A stretch of 64,000 bases of DNA from Pyricularia pennisetigena. Taxonomy: Eukaryota > Ascomycota > Sordariomycetes > Magnaporthales > Pyriculariaceae. The notes beneath the pieces are model-generated. The model searched no databases. It was not told the DNA's origin and was given only the letters and a program-made list of their open reading frames with translations. The stretch spans positions 1,833,874 through 1,897,873 of the forward strand of contig NW_021940919.1 in NCBI RefSeq assembly GCF_004337985.1, written 5' to 3'. This document shows positions 47,050 to 58,793 of this stretch, piece by piece. Position 1 is the stretch's first letter. Every line of letters begins with the position of its first letter. The translations under genes were made by a program, and so were the position numbers.

Positions 47050-47331
47050 ATGCGTATTTTATATCTTCTCTTATTCCTCGTGGCTGGTATTTCGGCCATG
47101 CCCAAACCCTCAAACAACCCGCCGAAAACGGAAATCCCGACTATAGTGCGAAAACGTCCGACTGGTTGGGTTATTCAAAATGGTAAACTTGTCCAAGATA
47201 AATCGACGATACAATCAGGCTACTACAAGAGCCCGGAGGATGGCAAGTTAACACGTTGGGTGTATGAAAACGACTCCGAGGGCTCGGAGGCTGAAGAAAA
47301 AACAAAACCTCGCAAGCTCTCCGATAGTTGA
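47050..47331 (+). CDS. small secreted protein, 93 aa, unknown
   Basis: Start at 47050 chosen because it gives a classic signal peptide (MRILYLLLFLVAGISA, cleavage before MPKP); an in-frame ATG at 47017 adds eleven residues. The mature part of ~77 residues has no Cys: a Pro/Lys-rich segment, then KRPTGWVIQNGKLVQD and SPEDGKLTRWVYEND, and an acidic-to-basic tail. It lies at the edge of an AT-rich island, divergent from the candidate at 46363-46689 with 360 bp between. It resembles an effector candidate in size and location only; no homologue recognised. Confidence 0.6.
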   Translation: MRILYLLLFLVAGISAMPKPSNNPPKTEIPTIVRKRPTGWVIQNGKLVQDKSTIQSGYYKSPEDGKLTRWVYENDSEGSEAEEKTKPRKLSDS

Positions 47332-49521
47332 CACAACATCAAAGGTGAATAACGGTTCGAAAGCAAAGGTTCAAAACGCCCAACCCGCTTATACGTCGTT
47401 ACCTTTTGGGATCTGGAACTGGCTTGCAAAAGGACAGATAAGGGTTTTATAGCAAATACTAGTTTACTTTTCTCTCTCTCTTTAAGACACCCAGCTCCCA
47501 CGTTTGTCAATTATACGTGTTACTCAATTAGATTGGGACGTATGACTGTGCAGCCGACCGCACTGAACGAACGGTCGCAGGGCCTACACACGGCCTGTCA
47601 TAACAAACCGCTAGTGCCACACTTTCTTGTTGGCGGAGCTTACTAAACCCTGACAGGGACACTAACTGGACCTTTTAACTTTGCAAGGAACTGTGCAGTT
47701 TTGCGGGATTCTAAAGCAGGCTTAGTACGACCTATCATTTACAGACAGATGTCCGTATGGAAGAAGAGAAGCAGATTGTACAAGCTATGTCAAGGCCCAA
47801 GGGTATGTATTATTTGCAACAAGAAAGATTAGGACAAGTCGTTACCAGTGATATAATTTTTGCCTGAAATTTACGACCCACAGGACTACTATTGTAGGAT
47901 AAGCCCTCTTTCACTGATCTATGGGCATAATCCCTCTTCGTAATTGCGATCTCTGGAACAATTGGAGGGCCTTGATGGAAACGCAATGAAAAATCAGGCA
48001 CTGTCTGAGACGTGGTGAATAGCAAACGAAGGTAAAAAAAACCAGGAACGCCACCGCTCACAAAAAAAGAAAAAAAAAAAAGCGAAATTCCAAATACGCA
48101 TTGTGGGTATCACTGATAACTTTAAACTCCATGTCACCGACGCTGGTCAATCGGATTGGTGCGAGGCAGGAACTTGTTACTTATTATCATACTACTCAAT
48201 TCCGACCAGATTAACCGGAAGAGATCAAGGCTTGTGTTATAGGATCGCAACGTCGTTATGGTCATGATCGTGATGTGCCTTAGTCCCATCAGCATGACGC
48301 GGCATTTGCTGTTTGGAAAGCCAAGATAACCTATCACAGTATGCTTTCTCCTTGTTTGAATTATCTAGAACTCCAGCCACCAACCAAGCTTCGAACGGTT
48401 GGGCAGCTCTCCAACGCTCCACTCCTTTCACTGAAAGCTTTCATCTCCTATTTTCTCGTCCTAGGCTCAGCAGTGAGGGAGAATCGCGCTTAGTAGAAAT
48501 ACCAGGCGGGGTCTTCTACCTGCGGCTTCGGGAAGCAGCTCGGCTCGGAGCGTCGGGGACCCTGGTATTTGCCCCAGGACTATGTTCCGAGACCAGTTGA
48601 CGTGCACGCGGGAGGGGGGGCTTCCTGCGGTCTCTTGAGCACCTTGGCGTGGAATTTGACCACTAGGGCTTTTTGAGGACCGTGTTTGAAATCGGAATGT
48701 GGTACTGAATTCCGGAGAGCTGCATAGAGATGGCACAGGTCGTACGCCTGCTGATGGATCTATAGCCCTATATGGAAGCTTCTGCGCTGGCCCGCCAAAT
48801 TGAGACAGTCGATGGTACTAGAGCATAAAAGGGGTTGATGTAGAAGAGAGGGAGGGAGTATTGCTATGACAGTGGCAAAACAGGAGCTGGTGGTCGTATG
48901 TTTCTGACCACGGACGCGATGTTACAGATGTTGCAGATCCATGTTGCCCGCACTGTGGTGTGATCTCTTGGGCTTGATTGCCTTTTCCTAAGGCTCACTT
49001 GTCTAGGCCGTGAACTCATGTCGGAGTTTCGTCTCGGAACGACGCCCAGCCAACTTACTGCTCAGCTGGCTGAATAGGTGCCTACTTCGGTAGGTATATA
49101 AACCAATTCCGAGTAAGATTCAACCAGATGTTGGTGTCTTGGCTAGAGCAACAAAGGCGGAGAGCTTCAGGCCCCCGGGAGTTAATGAATGTACACCTAG
49201 ATTTTGCCAGGTGTATATTTGTAGCAAAGTGGTGCAAACTCAGATAATGACATGGCCTGCTTGCTTTGCGTACACTGCTACTGCTAGTATCAGCCTGTCG
49301 CGAGTGGATTCAGGGTCCGTTTAGCGCCATGACATGGCCGAGAATGACCAATCTTCACCCTTGTCAAACCGTTTAAACATGGGTCTGGAATCATGTCTAG
49401 TCTATCCGGGTAGAAAACAATCCCGCAAAAATCATCGAAAAGGTTTTTCGTTTGGTTCGTTTCCGAGACTTTGAATACTTGGCTAATGTATCGCTAGCCA
49501 GGTTTTTTTTTTTTTTTTTTT
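47332..49521. other. gene-free region ending at an assembly gap
   Basis: 2.2 kb without a supported ORF, ending in poly(T) at 49503-49521 that abuts the N run. Confidence 0.5.
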
Positions 49522-50379
49522 NNNNNNNNNNNNNNNNNNNNNNNNNNNNNNNNNNNNNNNNNNNNNNNNNNNNNNNNNNNNNNNNNNNNNNNNNNNNNNN
49601 NNNNNNNNNNNNNNNNNNNNNNNNNNNNNNNNNNNNNNNNNNNNNNNNNNNNNNNNNNNNNNNNNNNNNNNNNNNNNNNNNNNNNNNNNNNNNNNNNNNN
49701 NNNNNNNNNNNNNNNNNNNNNNNNNNNNNNNNNNNNNNNNNNNNNNNNNNNNNNNNNNNNNNNNNNNNNNNNNNNNNNNNNNNNNNNNNNNNNNNNNNNN
49801 NNNNNNNNNNNNNNNNNNNNNNNNNNNNNNNNNNNNNNNNNNNNNNNNNNNNNNNNNNNNNNNNNNNNNNNNNNNNNNNNNNNNNNNNNNNNNNNNNNNN
49901 NNNNNNNNNNNNNNNNNNNNNNNNNNNNNNNNNNNNNNNNNNNNNNNNNNNNNNNNNNNNNNNNNNNNNNNNNNNNNNNNNNNNNNNNNNNNNNNNNNNN
50001 NNNNNNNNNNNNNNNNNNNNNNNNNNNNNNNNNNNNNNNNNNNNNNNNNNNNNNNNNNNNNNNNNNNNNNNNNNNNNNNNNNNNNNNNNNNNNNNNNNNN
50101 NNNNNNNNNNNNNNNNNNNNNNNNNNNNNNNNNNNNNNNNNNNNNNNNNNNNNNNNNNNNNNNNNNNNNNNNNNNNNNNNNNNNNNNNNNNNNNNNNNNN
50201 NNNNNNNNNNNNNNNNNNNNNNNNNNNNNNNNNNNNNNNNNNNNNNNNNNNNNNNNNNNNNNNNNNNNNNNNNNNNNNNNNNNNNNNNNNNNNNNNNNNN
50301 NNNNNNNNNNNNNNNNNNNNNNNNNNNNNNNNNNNNNNNNNNNNNNNNNNNNNNNNNNNNNNNNNNNNNNNNNNNNNNN
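49522..50379. other. assembly gap (858 N)
   Basis: Unknown sequence, bounded by 19 T on the left and 19 A (50380-50398) on the right. The lectin-like gene starts 33 nt after it, so its promoter is missing. Confidence 0.99.
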
Positions 50380-50411
50380 AAAAAAAAAAAAAAAAAAAGT
50401 CAGCCAAATAA

Positions 50412-52105
50412 ATGTCATCACCAAACACGCTCAGCGCGAGCCGGCATGGGGCCGACGACAGTTTCAAGCAGGTCTATGAGCCGTCAGATCGATATGCACA
50501 AGTCGTCCCCGGGCAGAATGCACCTTTGGCCGTTGAGCAAAAACAATACGACGCGCCTGTCCCGACAAATGTCTACTACGACAACCAAGACAAAGAGCCC
50601 GCCACCGTACACCACCACAATGTCGACGGCTACGCGCAGCACCAGCAGCACTACCAGCACCAAACACATCCTGCCGAAAAGGCCAACAAGAGAGCCACCA
50701 CTCGGACGCGACCCAGCTGGCTCGTGGCGGCTGGTGTTGCTCTTGTCGCGGCCCTCATCGCCGCCGCAGTCTCGGGAATCGCCGTGTGGAAGGCCACAGA
50801 GACCAAGGGAGCAGGGACCTGCGAGGCAACCGCAAATTCCGATGGCAGACCTGCGCCGACGGGCGGAAAGGATGGGGAAGCCGTCAAGTGCCCTGCGATT
50901 ATGGGAACCAGCGTCGGCGGGGCCGACAAGGCCATCCGGCAAAACTCGGCTCTTGCGGCGGTCGGGTGGCGAACCAAGGATGAGCACCACATGCAGGTGT
51001 TTTACCAGGACGCCGAAGACAATCTGATGACCAGTTGGTTCGGATCCATGTTTGTCAACTGGACCGTGCCCAGGAAGGTTGCCGTGAGATCAGGCGACAA
51101 GGCCATGGGCGGCACGCCGCTGACCGTGAGCACCATTTGGTTCAGTACCAACGTGGTATGCAGTTCCTCCCACTCCCATATGTGAAACATGAGACCACTC
51201 GTGACTCCCGAGTCCATCGCTTGGCCGCTGTCTTGTTGAAAAAAAAAACAAACAAAAAAAAAAAAAAAAAAAAGAAAAAAAAGAAAAAAGCTAACCAGCC
51301 GTGACTGTTTGCGCAAACCTGATAGGCCGACGAGTTTATTGCCCAAAACCAGATGAATTATCTCTCGCCCAACGGCACCGTTCGGGGGTACAACTTCCGC
51401 CTGATCTGGCCGATGGGCATGCCAGACGGCATCATGCTGCAGACCTACCAGGCTTCACCGCAGTCGTCGCTCTCCTCTCTCTGGCCCTTCCAGCACTACC
51501 AAGATCCCGAGGGCTCCATTTTCGAGGTGACGCAGGTAAACAGCAGAGCCAAGCTGTCCGACGTGCCCAACGCCGACAAGGGCACGCCGCTGCTCGCCCT
51601 GCCGGTGACGACCAAGCACGACGGAAAGGAGCTGCGGCTGTTCTACCGCGACACCCAAGGCAACCTCGCCCTGTACGAGCGCGACTCGACGGGGAAGGTC
51701 ACCGACGCCACCGCCTCCCTGGGGATGTCGATACCCGCCGACGCCAAGCTGGCCGGATTCGCCAGCGCCCGCGCTGCCACGGGGCCCGGCATCAACACGT
51801 TTGTGCTGTGGCAGGACGAGTCGCAGGCCAAGGAGAACGGCGGCATCCGGATCGTGTCGCAGACGGACGGCGCCAAAGACTGGAAGGGTCCCGTGTCGGA
51901 TCCCGTGTTCAAGGACGCCGACGTGCCGACCCATGTCGCCTGCATCAACGAGGGCATGGGCGGCGACATTCCCAGCCAGGCCCTTGTCGCGCTGACCGCC
52001 AACAGTGAGCTCAACAGGTGTTTCTTCCAGGCCGGGCGCAAGCTGAAGCAGGTGTGGCATGACGGAAAGCGGTGGGTGGATTTGGGGTTTGTGTTAATGC
52101 CTTGA
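50412..52105 (+). CDS. type II membrane protein with fucose-lectin-like beta-propeller
   Basis: 507 residues from exons 50412-51155 and 51326-52105; the 170-nt intron (GTATGC...GATAG) contains an A-rich tract at 51239-51290. Layout: a ~100-residue cytosolic N-terminus rich in Gln, His and Tyr, a transmembrane segment (SWLVAAGVALVAALIAAAVSG), then an extracellular domain with recurring short strands such as HHMQVFYQDAEDNL, ELRLFYRDTQGNLALYERDS and GINTFVLWQDES. These F/W-Y-x-D-x-x-G/D-N-L repeats resemble the six-bladed fungal fucose-specific lectin fold (Aleuria lectin type). A single Cys pair may brace the ends. The sugar-binding residues are not certain, so carbohydrate binding is inferred. 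The junction STNV-ADEFIAQNQMNYLSPNGTV supports the splice. The start codon lies close to the gap, so an upstream start cannot be excluded. Confidence 0.78.
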
Positions 52106-52357
52106 GGGGGAAAAAAAAAGAAATAGATATTCAATGTATGACAATGTACAATGTATTTCGTAGCTACATAAATATTAAATTTAATTCCGTTTTACCACAA
52201 ACACTGAATGTTGCGGCACCCAGCGGATGTGACTGAAACTAGAATCCCCAATTCCACACCCCATCATCGATCTTCCCCAGGGGAAAAATCCAAACAGAAC
52301 CTAAGAGGTCTAGAGTCCAGCCAGCTTAGTCAACAAAAGCTTGCCATCCAAGCCCGC

Positions 52358-53014
52358 TCAAGCCCCTACCTTGCAAACGTCGGTCTCGACATGCTTAACC
52401 ATGGGCACAGCCACATCCACATCCACCATCTTCGTCCCATACCCCTTGCCCCCGCCTTCCTTGCCACCGCCGTACCCGTACCCGCCGCCCTTTGACTCGT
52501 GGGCCTCCTTCTTCTTGTCGTAGACGTCCTTTGCGGCCTTGGCGACCTTCAGCCCGACCTCGACGGCAGCCTGGGCGACCTTTTGCAGCGCCTCCTTCTT
52601 CTTCTCCTTCTTGTCCTCCTTGTACTGGTCGCCCTTGTCCGGCTTGTAGCCTCCGCCCTGGACGTCTTGCTCCGCCGTCTCGGGCGCGGGGGCCGCCGCC
52701 ACTCCGCGGGCTTTCAGGCAGGGCTGCTTGTCTGACGCCAGCAGGCCAGGGGATGCGGGCGGGACGGAGGGAGAGAGCGGCACGACGGCGGCGGCGGCGG
52801 CAACTCCCCGGTTCGTCGGGAAGGTCGCGTCGCGGGCCGACAGTGGGGCAGACTCCCCGCCGTCTATGCCAAAGGTCGCTTCCCGGGCCGAGGAAGGGAC
52901 CGAGTCGCCGGCCTCAAAGTTGAAATTTGCAGAGCGGGAGGAGAGGGGAGCAGAGGCTACAAGGGCCGCGGCTGCAAGGGGGGCAAGGATGATGGTCTGT
53001 TTGACGTTCCTCAT
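52358..53014 (-). CDS. secreted low-complexity repeat protein, 218 aa
   Basis: Single exon. The signal peptide (MRNVKQTIILAPLAAAALVASA) fixes the start. The body has three parts: tandem imperfect copies of a ~17-residue unit ending SAR(E/D)ATF, a Lys/Ala-rich amphipathic helix (ALQKVAQAAVEVGLKVAKAA), and a Gly/Tyr-rich segment (GGGYGYGGGKEGGGKGYG) before a short hydrophobic tail with one Cys. No known domain. The helix plus Gly/Tyr segment would suit a wall-associated or self-assembling protein, but that is speculation. A TATA-like element lies near 53300. Confidence 0.62.
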   Translation of the reverse strand: MRNVKQTIILAPLAAAALVASAPLSSRSANFNFEAGDSVPSSAREATFGIDGGESAPLSARDATFPTNRGVAAAAAVVPLSPSVPPASPGLLASDKQPCLKARGVAAAPAPETAEQDVQGGGYKPDKGDQYKEDKKEKKKEALQKVAQAAVEVGLKVAKAAKDVYDKKKEAHESKGGGYGYGGGKEGGGKGYGTKMVDVDVAVPMVKHVETDVCKVGA

Positions 53015-55328
53015 TTTTGATATTTATTTACTTTTTTTTCCTTTTTGTTGGTGTACTGTGGTTGCTGTGATGTCTGTAGTGGTTGCGAAATAGTTGACTG
53101 TGGTTGGTGCGAATGGTCTGTTGCCAGGCGATGCTGTTGTTGTTGGGCCGACTTCAAACTGCTGTTGGAATGAAGTGGGAATTAAAGTAATATGCTAGCT
53201 GCGATGAAAAAGAAACCTGGACTGCTGCGATTGTGATGCTTCTATGCATGCTGCTGTCGAAAGAAACGGAACCAGCTTGAACGAGAGCTGCCAGCCTTTT
53301 TTATATTGAAAATCGACCTCACCGACTCTGCGTGCAGAGATTAACGCGCGTCACCCTCGTAACTCTCAAAAGATATTTTTGGCATCAAGAGGAGATAGAA
53401 ACTATCGGAGCCGAGCTAAAGCGCGTATCCTTTGCTTTTCCATGTTTACTTGCTGATACTCCCGCGCATTTCACGATTAAACCACGGTACTCCCGGCAAA
53501 GTATTTTCATCGTAGGGTTTGGCAAACACTAATGATAAAAGATAGTTATCATACTTTTCTGCTCTCCGGACTTCGGATTAGAAATCACTGAGTGCGGCCA
53601 GCAGTGTCGGATAAAAACACATGGGTCTGGTTCGACTTTGGGACGGTTCTGGGCTCTTCATTTCACGTCATCCCATGTACAAGGAGCGGGGGAACTCCGC
53701 TCCTCAGTGAAGGCAAAGTGGCCGAGTACGGCTTTTGCATCATTTTTAGACCACCGCAAGTCCGAAAGCATCCAAGTCACGCCCCCGGTTTACGTCATTA
53801 ACCACCTGCCGTGTGCGCTGGTAGACCATCGTGCTCGGGATCTGATATTGCCGGGGTCTGCCCGTCGAGGCATTTTTGTTTTTTATGTTTCTTTCTGCTT
53901 CGATAGCAGTTCTCTCGGGCCGTAGAGTAGCGTAAACCGCACTCGGCCAATTTGAGCAGAAAAAAAAAAAAAAAAGAGGAGAACGGCAACTCTCACGATA
54001 TTACCGCAAGCTGTATATGGTCGCGCGTTGGCGAGCAGGCTAAAGTTTACCACATTACCTCGGCAACTTTGATAAAACCATGTTTGTTACTATGTAAGTC
54101 CTGCAAAGTGGCCAAAGGAAAGATGACTCGTGAGCTAGACTGCCCTCACTCCTCAGCATGTCGCGCCGCTCAGTGCGGTCAAGCTGATGGCCTTGGAGAA
54201 GAGAAATTGTCATCGGTGCTCAGCTGTCGACGCGCCATGTCATCGCCAACACTACCCCTCATTCCCGCCCGAGCCCGAGTCCCAGAACTGTCCTGCACCT
54301 AGAGAAGTTCCTGGATTGCTAGACTTGGACAGCCTAGAAGCATCAGGTGATGGAGCAGGCAATGACACATCCAAAGCTGGGAGCAAGAGGGCTGCAGTTA
54401 TCGCTACAAAGAAAGTACCGGTCTGGGTGAGGACAACCCGCTGTCGCCGCCTGGACGTCTTGTTTGGAGGGGAAAAAAAAGCCAGCTAGAACAACACTCG
54501 GCCAGCCAGCCTAACCTGCTGATGGCTGGTCTGCCAGAGATTTGGGACTTGCTGCGGTCTGCTGACTGCTCCGCAGTAGACTACTCCATGGGGGTGGCAG
54601 CCACCGTCACGGCAACGTCGAGGGCATGGAGGATGTCAGTGAAACGCATGATTATTGTGAGCATTGTGAGCAGGCACTATTGCCTCCGAGGCAGATCTTG
54701 GCGTTTCGGTCTTTTGACTGTGTTGACAAGATGCTGGGTTGACTGTCCATGTGGGAGCCATGATGAAGATAAAATGTTGGTTTTATATCGCTTTGCGATT
54801 TTGGACATGTAAATCATATTCGCACATGGAACCGGCTATGTACGTAAATGCAGGCGCGAAAATACTGCTCAAAATCAGAAATTGTTGACTGTTGCAAGCT
54901 TTGTCGCAAAGGATTTAGGCAAATGCCTATGGTGCTACAGGAGCACCGTAACTACGGCTTTCTGTTCCCTCGTCCCCCAAAACCTCTTTATTACGATGCG
55001 GCGCTTGTCATACAACAATCTGACGAAGCAAGGTTTGCTTGGAAGGATTAAGTCGGAAATTCAAGTACAACGTGAGCGCTCTAATTGCCACTTGAAGTGG
55101 ATTGAATTGAAAACGTCTTGATTCATGATAATTATTGTAATAGTATTAGTATACTTTTCTTCTAGAGAAGCATATAGTATATCCAGTTTAACCCTTATCC
55201 GATGAACCCCCAACGCTAAACAAAAGCCATGCAACAGACCCGATGTGCCTTTTAGACGCACAAACTAGATGGTAACTGAAAGAGAGAGAGAGAGAGAGAA
55301 AAAAAAAACATGCCAATGTCCCCCGGCT
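53015..55328. other. gene-free region
   Basis: 2.3 kb with only short ORFs, none with motif, signal peptide or splice support. A 15-18-nt A run lies near 53960, and a (GA)n stretch at ~55282-55300 lies just past the amine oxidase stop. Confidence 0.5.
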
Positions 55329-56773
55329 TTACAGGGCAGTGTCAAGTCCAGGGTAAAAGGGAGGGTTGGCCTGTGCCAGGTCATAGGACCCCTTGAGATC
55401 CTCCCGGCCGTACTTGTTGACCTCGGTGGTGTCAAAGTGGATCTGCTGGCGGGTGGAGAGCGAGCCGTCGCTGCGCTGGTAGTTTTGCGGGCGCAGCGTC
55501 ATGCCGGACTGGGCGCCCTGGAACACGGTGACGGGCAGGTCGTAGGTGTCGGGCATGTGGTGCATGCCGAGGTTGAAGTAGACGACCAGATCCTCCTGGT
55601 CCAGGGACTCGCCGTCGAAGAAGTCGTTGAAGTCGACAAACGGCGGCTTGCCCTTGTCCCAGGCGGTGACGGGGTGGGCGGCCACGGGCTCCGAGTCCTT
55701 GCGCCTGAGGGCGTACAGGTGGTGCGTGGCCCAGTTGATCTCGCGCGGGAACACGGTCGAGTTCTGCACCGTGACGTGGATGCTCGAGCCCGTGGACGGG
55801 TAGATCTTGTAGCCCGGGTACTCGCCAAACTCGTTGGGCTTGTCCCTGTTGACGACCGCGTAGGACGCCGCGGCGTTGGGGGCCCAGTTGATCTTGCCTT
55901 GGTCCTCGCTGGCGACGAAGCTGCGCTCCGCCTTCATCGTGTTGACCACGGCGCCGTTGGACCAGGGGTACACCTGCTGGTGGGGCACAAACTGCGTCTT
56001 GAACAGGCTGTTGTTGGTGCCGTGGATGTCGAGGTCGGCCTTGAAGTTGAGCACGTGGTCGTGCATCGAGCCCGAGAGGTTCTCGCGGATGCGGAACCCG
56101 TACTCCCACGCGTCCTCCTCGTCGACCGCCCTGGAGCCCTGGATGTAGCCCGAGGCGCGCACGATGACCTCGATGGAGCCGTCGTGGCGGAACTCGTACG
56201 TGGTCATGTAGTCGTAGTTGTCGACGGTGCTGACGCTGCGCAGGACGAACGCCGTGTTGCTGGTCGCGTCGTACGACTTGTACTGCCGGTTGTAGTGCCG
56301 GTTCATGGGGAAGTCCTTGGGGAACTCGAACAGGCAAAAGGCGTCGGTGTACGTGGCGTAGGACGGGCAGTCGAAGCCGGGGATCAGGTTGAAAGCGGTA
56401 AAGCCGATGGTCACGTCGATGTAGGACGCATACGTCTGCGCCCGGTCGGGGCCGGCGTAGTGGGAGAGCGCCTCCTGCATGGCCAGCTCGTACACGACCC
56501 TCTCGCCCTTGTAGCGGATGTCGTGCACGGAAATCCCGCCGCGCCCGGTGGCGACGTAGAACGTAAAGTCCATCCACGAGACGTAGTTCTGGTCCGGGTC
56601 GAACTCGTGACGCGCGCCGTCCGGCAGGATGGCCACCGGAGGTGCCTGGTCGTCGTGCGGCAGCTTGTCGCCGTTCCAGCCCATCTTTTCGTCGTAGGGG
56701 TTGTAGGGCTCGCGACGCTCCAGAGCCCTCTTCTCCCTGCTGGCGCGAGCCTCCTCGGCTGCCTCGCGACGCA

Positions 56774-56813
<40 letters not shown>

Positions 56814-57341
56814 GGAGCTACACCAAGCCGACTTGCTCACCAACGTTGCGTTTCCACGGTACAGGTAGTCGAGCGGCGTGGCTCTCGTCGCGTTGCTGAC
56901 GGGCAGAGGCCCGACCATGTACTCGCGCGCGACACAGTCACCGTCGCCCATGATACGGGCATAACGCTTTGGCTTCTCGCCTTTGCCTGACAAGTACAGG
57001 CTTGCCTCGGTCTTGTTCGGGGCCAGCAGCCAGATTGTGGACCGGACAAAGTTGAATCCCAAGGGGCTGCGGTTCCAGTCAGCAAATTGATCGTCACAGA
57101 AATTTACAATGTGGTTTGACGCATACATGGAAACATCTCTCTCCCGGTTTATGAATTCCATAATATCCCTCTCCTCGGCGTCGGTGACCTTGTTCCAGAG
57201 ATTGTCGTACGGCGCCTTGGTGGGGATGTAGGCGCCCTTGACGTCGCGCTTTTCCGCCCGGACCTCGTCGGCAGCGGGCCCGGAGCCTGCCACCGACGCG
57301 ACGCAGGTGGCCAGGCCGGCAAGGGCGAGGAACTTCATCAT
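55329..57341 (-). CDS. secreted copper amine oxidase
   Basis: Copper/topaquinone amine oxidase, deaminating primary amines with release of H2O2. 670 residues, single exon, with signal peptide (MKFLALAGLATCVASVAGS). The topaquinone precursor is Tyr376 in VDNYDY. Copper ligands are likely HDH in MHDHVLNFKADLDIHG and the late His in GMHHMPDTYDLPV. The catalytic-base Asp region reads YIDVTIGF and then GFDC, where typical family members have a D-x-GE(Y/F)G block and GCDC, so the active-site entrance is diverged. A run of about fourteen Ser (CTG repeat 56778-56812) interrupts the N-terminal domain. A TATA box lies at 57461-57466. Substrate unknown. Confidence 0.9.
56778..56812 (-). repeat. trinucleotide repeat encoding poly-Ser
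   Basis: Perfect CTG/CAG-type repeat read as AGC codons in the amine oxidase gene, in a surface segment between family blocks. Confidence 0.85.
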
Positions 57342-58054
57342 GAGGAGAGCGGAGAAAAATCAAACAAAAACGAGTGACAATTCAAAGAGCATCGGAGGGT
57401 GGGTTAGCAAGGAGGAGAGGGAAAACAAGACCGCCATGACAGCGAAACCCAAGCGATGGGTTTATATTTTATTTTTTTATTCACGTTGATAGAAAGTCGT
57501 CGACAACACGAGCCAAAACGGCCCCCTAGCGCCGCCGTTTACCCGGCGGTAAAGCTGTTTCTGTCCCTGCCTTGGCTACATGGCAAATTTCTTTTCCAAG
57601 TCTGGCGTGATGGGGTATTGGATTATCATTGTGGGTACGGGGGATGTGACGATCGCCCAGCTGAGCAAAGCCGGTACGTGTTCTCAGGCTCAAAAAACAC
57701 GAGATTAGATAATGCAGCAAGGGCACAAGGCAGGCCGTGTTCCCAGTTTTAATTGAAATGCTCATCATCAATTGGTTATAGAGACGCGGACAATAGGGGG
57801 CGCGGCGGTGGTGACCCATGCCATCCATGCACTTGGTTTGCGCCTGGGGCCTCGGAGACAAGCGAAAACAAAGAGCAGAGTCTTACTTTTTTGACAAGTG
57901 CGACGGTAGCGTTTGTAGGGCTGGACGTTGAGCACAGCAAACAGCCTGGTCCCTCGATACTTAGTAGCTACAATGTCGGCCGAGTAGGAAACAGTAGCGT
58001 TGCAACATACGCGTCGATCAAATTAACTTCGAAGGAAGACAAAAAAAAAAAAAA
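57342..58054. other. amine oxidase upstream region
   Basis: About 700 nt up to the third gap; it ends in 14 A next to the N run. No ORF supported. Confidence 0.5.
57461..57466 (-). promoter_or_regulatory. TATA box of the amine oxidase gene
   Basis: TATAAA on the minus strand, about 120 nt upstream of the ATG. Confidence 0.5.
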
Positions 58055-58793
58055 NNNNNNNNNNNNNNNNNNNNNNNNNNNNNNNNNNNNNNNNNNNNNN
58101 NNNNNNNNNNNNNNNNNNNNNNNNNNNNNNNNNNNNNNNNNNNNNNNNNNNNNNNNNNNNNNNNNNNNNNNNNNNNNNNNNNNNNNNNNNNNNNNNNNNN
58201 NNNNNNNNNNNNNNNNNNNNNNNNNNNNNNNNNNNNNNNNNNNNNNNNNNNNNNNNNNNNNNNNNNNNNNNNNNNNNNNNNNNNNNNNNNNNNNNNNNNN
58301 NNNNNNNNNNNNNNNNNNNNNNNNNNNNNNNNNNNNNNNNNNNNNNNNNNNNNNNNNNNNNNNNNNNNNNNNNNNNNNNNNNNNNNNNNNNNNNNNNNNN
58401 NNNNNNNNNNNNNNNNNNNNNNNNNNNNNNNNNNNNNNNNNNNNNNNNNNNNNNNNNNNNNNNNNNNNNNNNNNNNNNNNNNNNNNNNNNNNNNNNNNNN
58501 NNNNNNNNNNNNNNNNNNNNNNNNNNNNNNNNNNNNNNNNNNNNNNNNNNNNNNNNNNNNNNNNNNNNNNNNNNNNNNNNNNNNNNNNNNNNNNNNNNNN
58601 NNNNNNNNNNNNNNNNNNNNNNNNNNNNNNNNNNNNNNNNNNNNNNNNNNNNNNNNNNNNNNNNNNNNNNNNNNNNNNNNNNNNNNNNNNNNNNNNNNNN
58701 NNNNNNNNNNNNNNNNNNNNNNNNNNNNNNNNNNNNNNNNNNNNNNNNNNNNNNNNNNNNNNNNNNNNNNNNNNNNNNNNNNNNNNNNNNNNN
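58055..58793. other. assembly gap (739 N)
   Basis: Unknown sequence, bounded on the left by a poly(A) tract. Confidence 0.99.

Noticed and set aside
55269..56990. 573-codon plus-strand ORF opposite the amine oxidase
   Set aside because: Antisense shadow of a GC-rich gene; composition is Val/Gly/Arg/Ala-rich and no motif is present.
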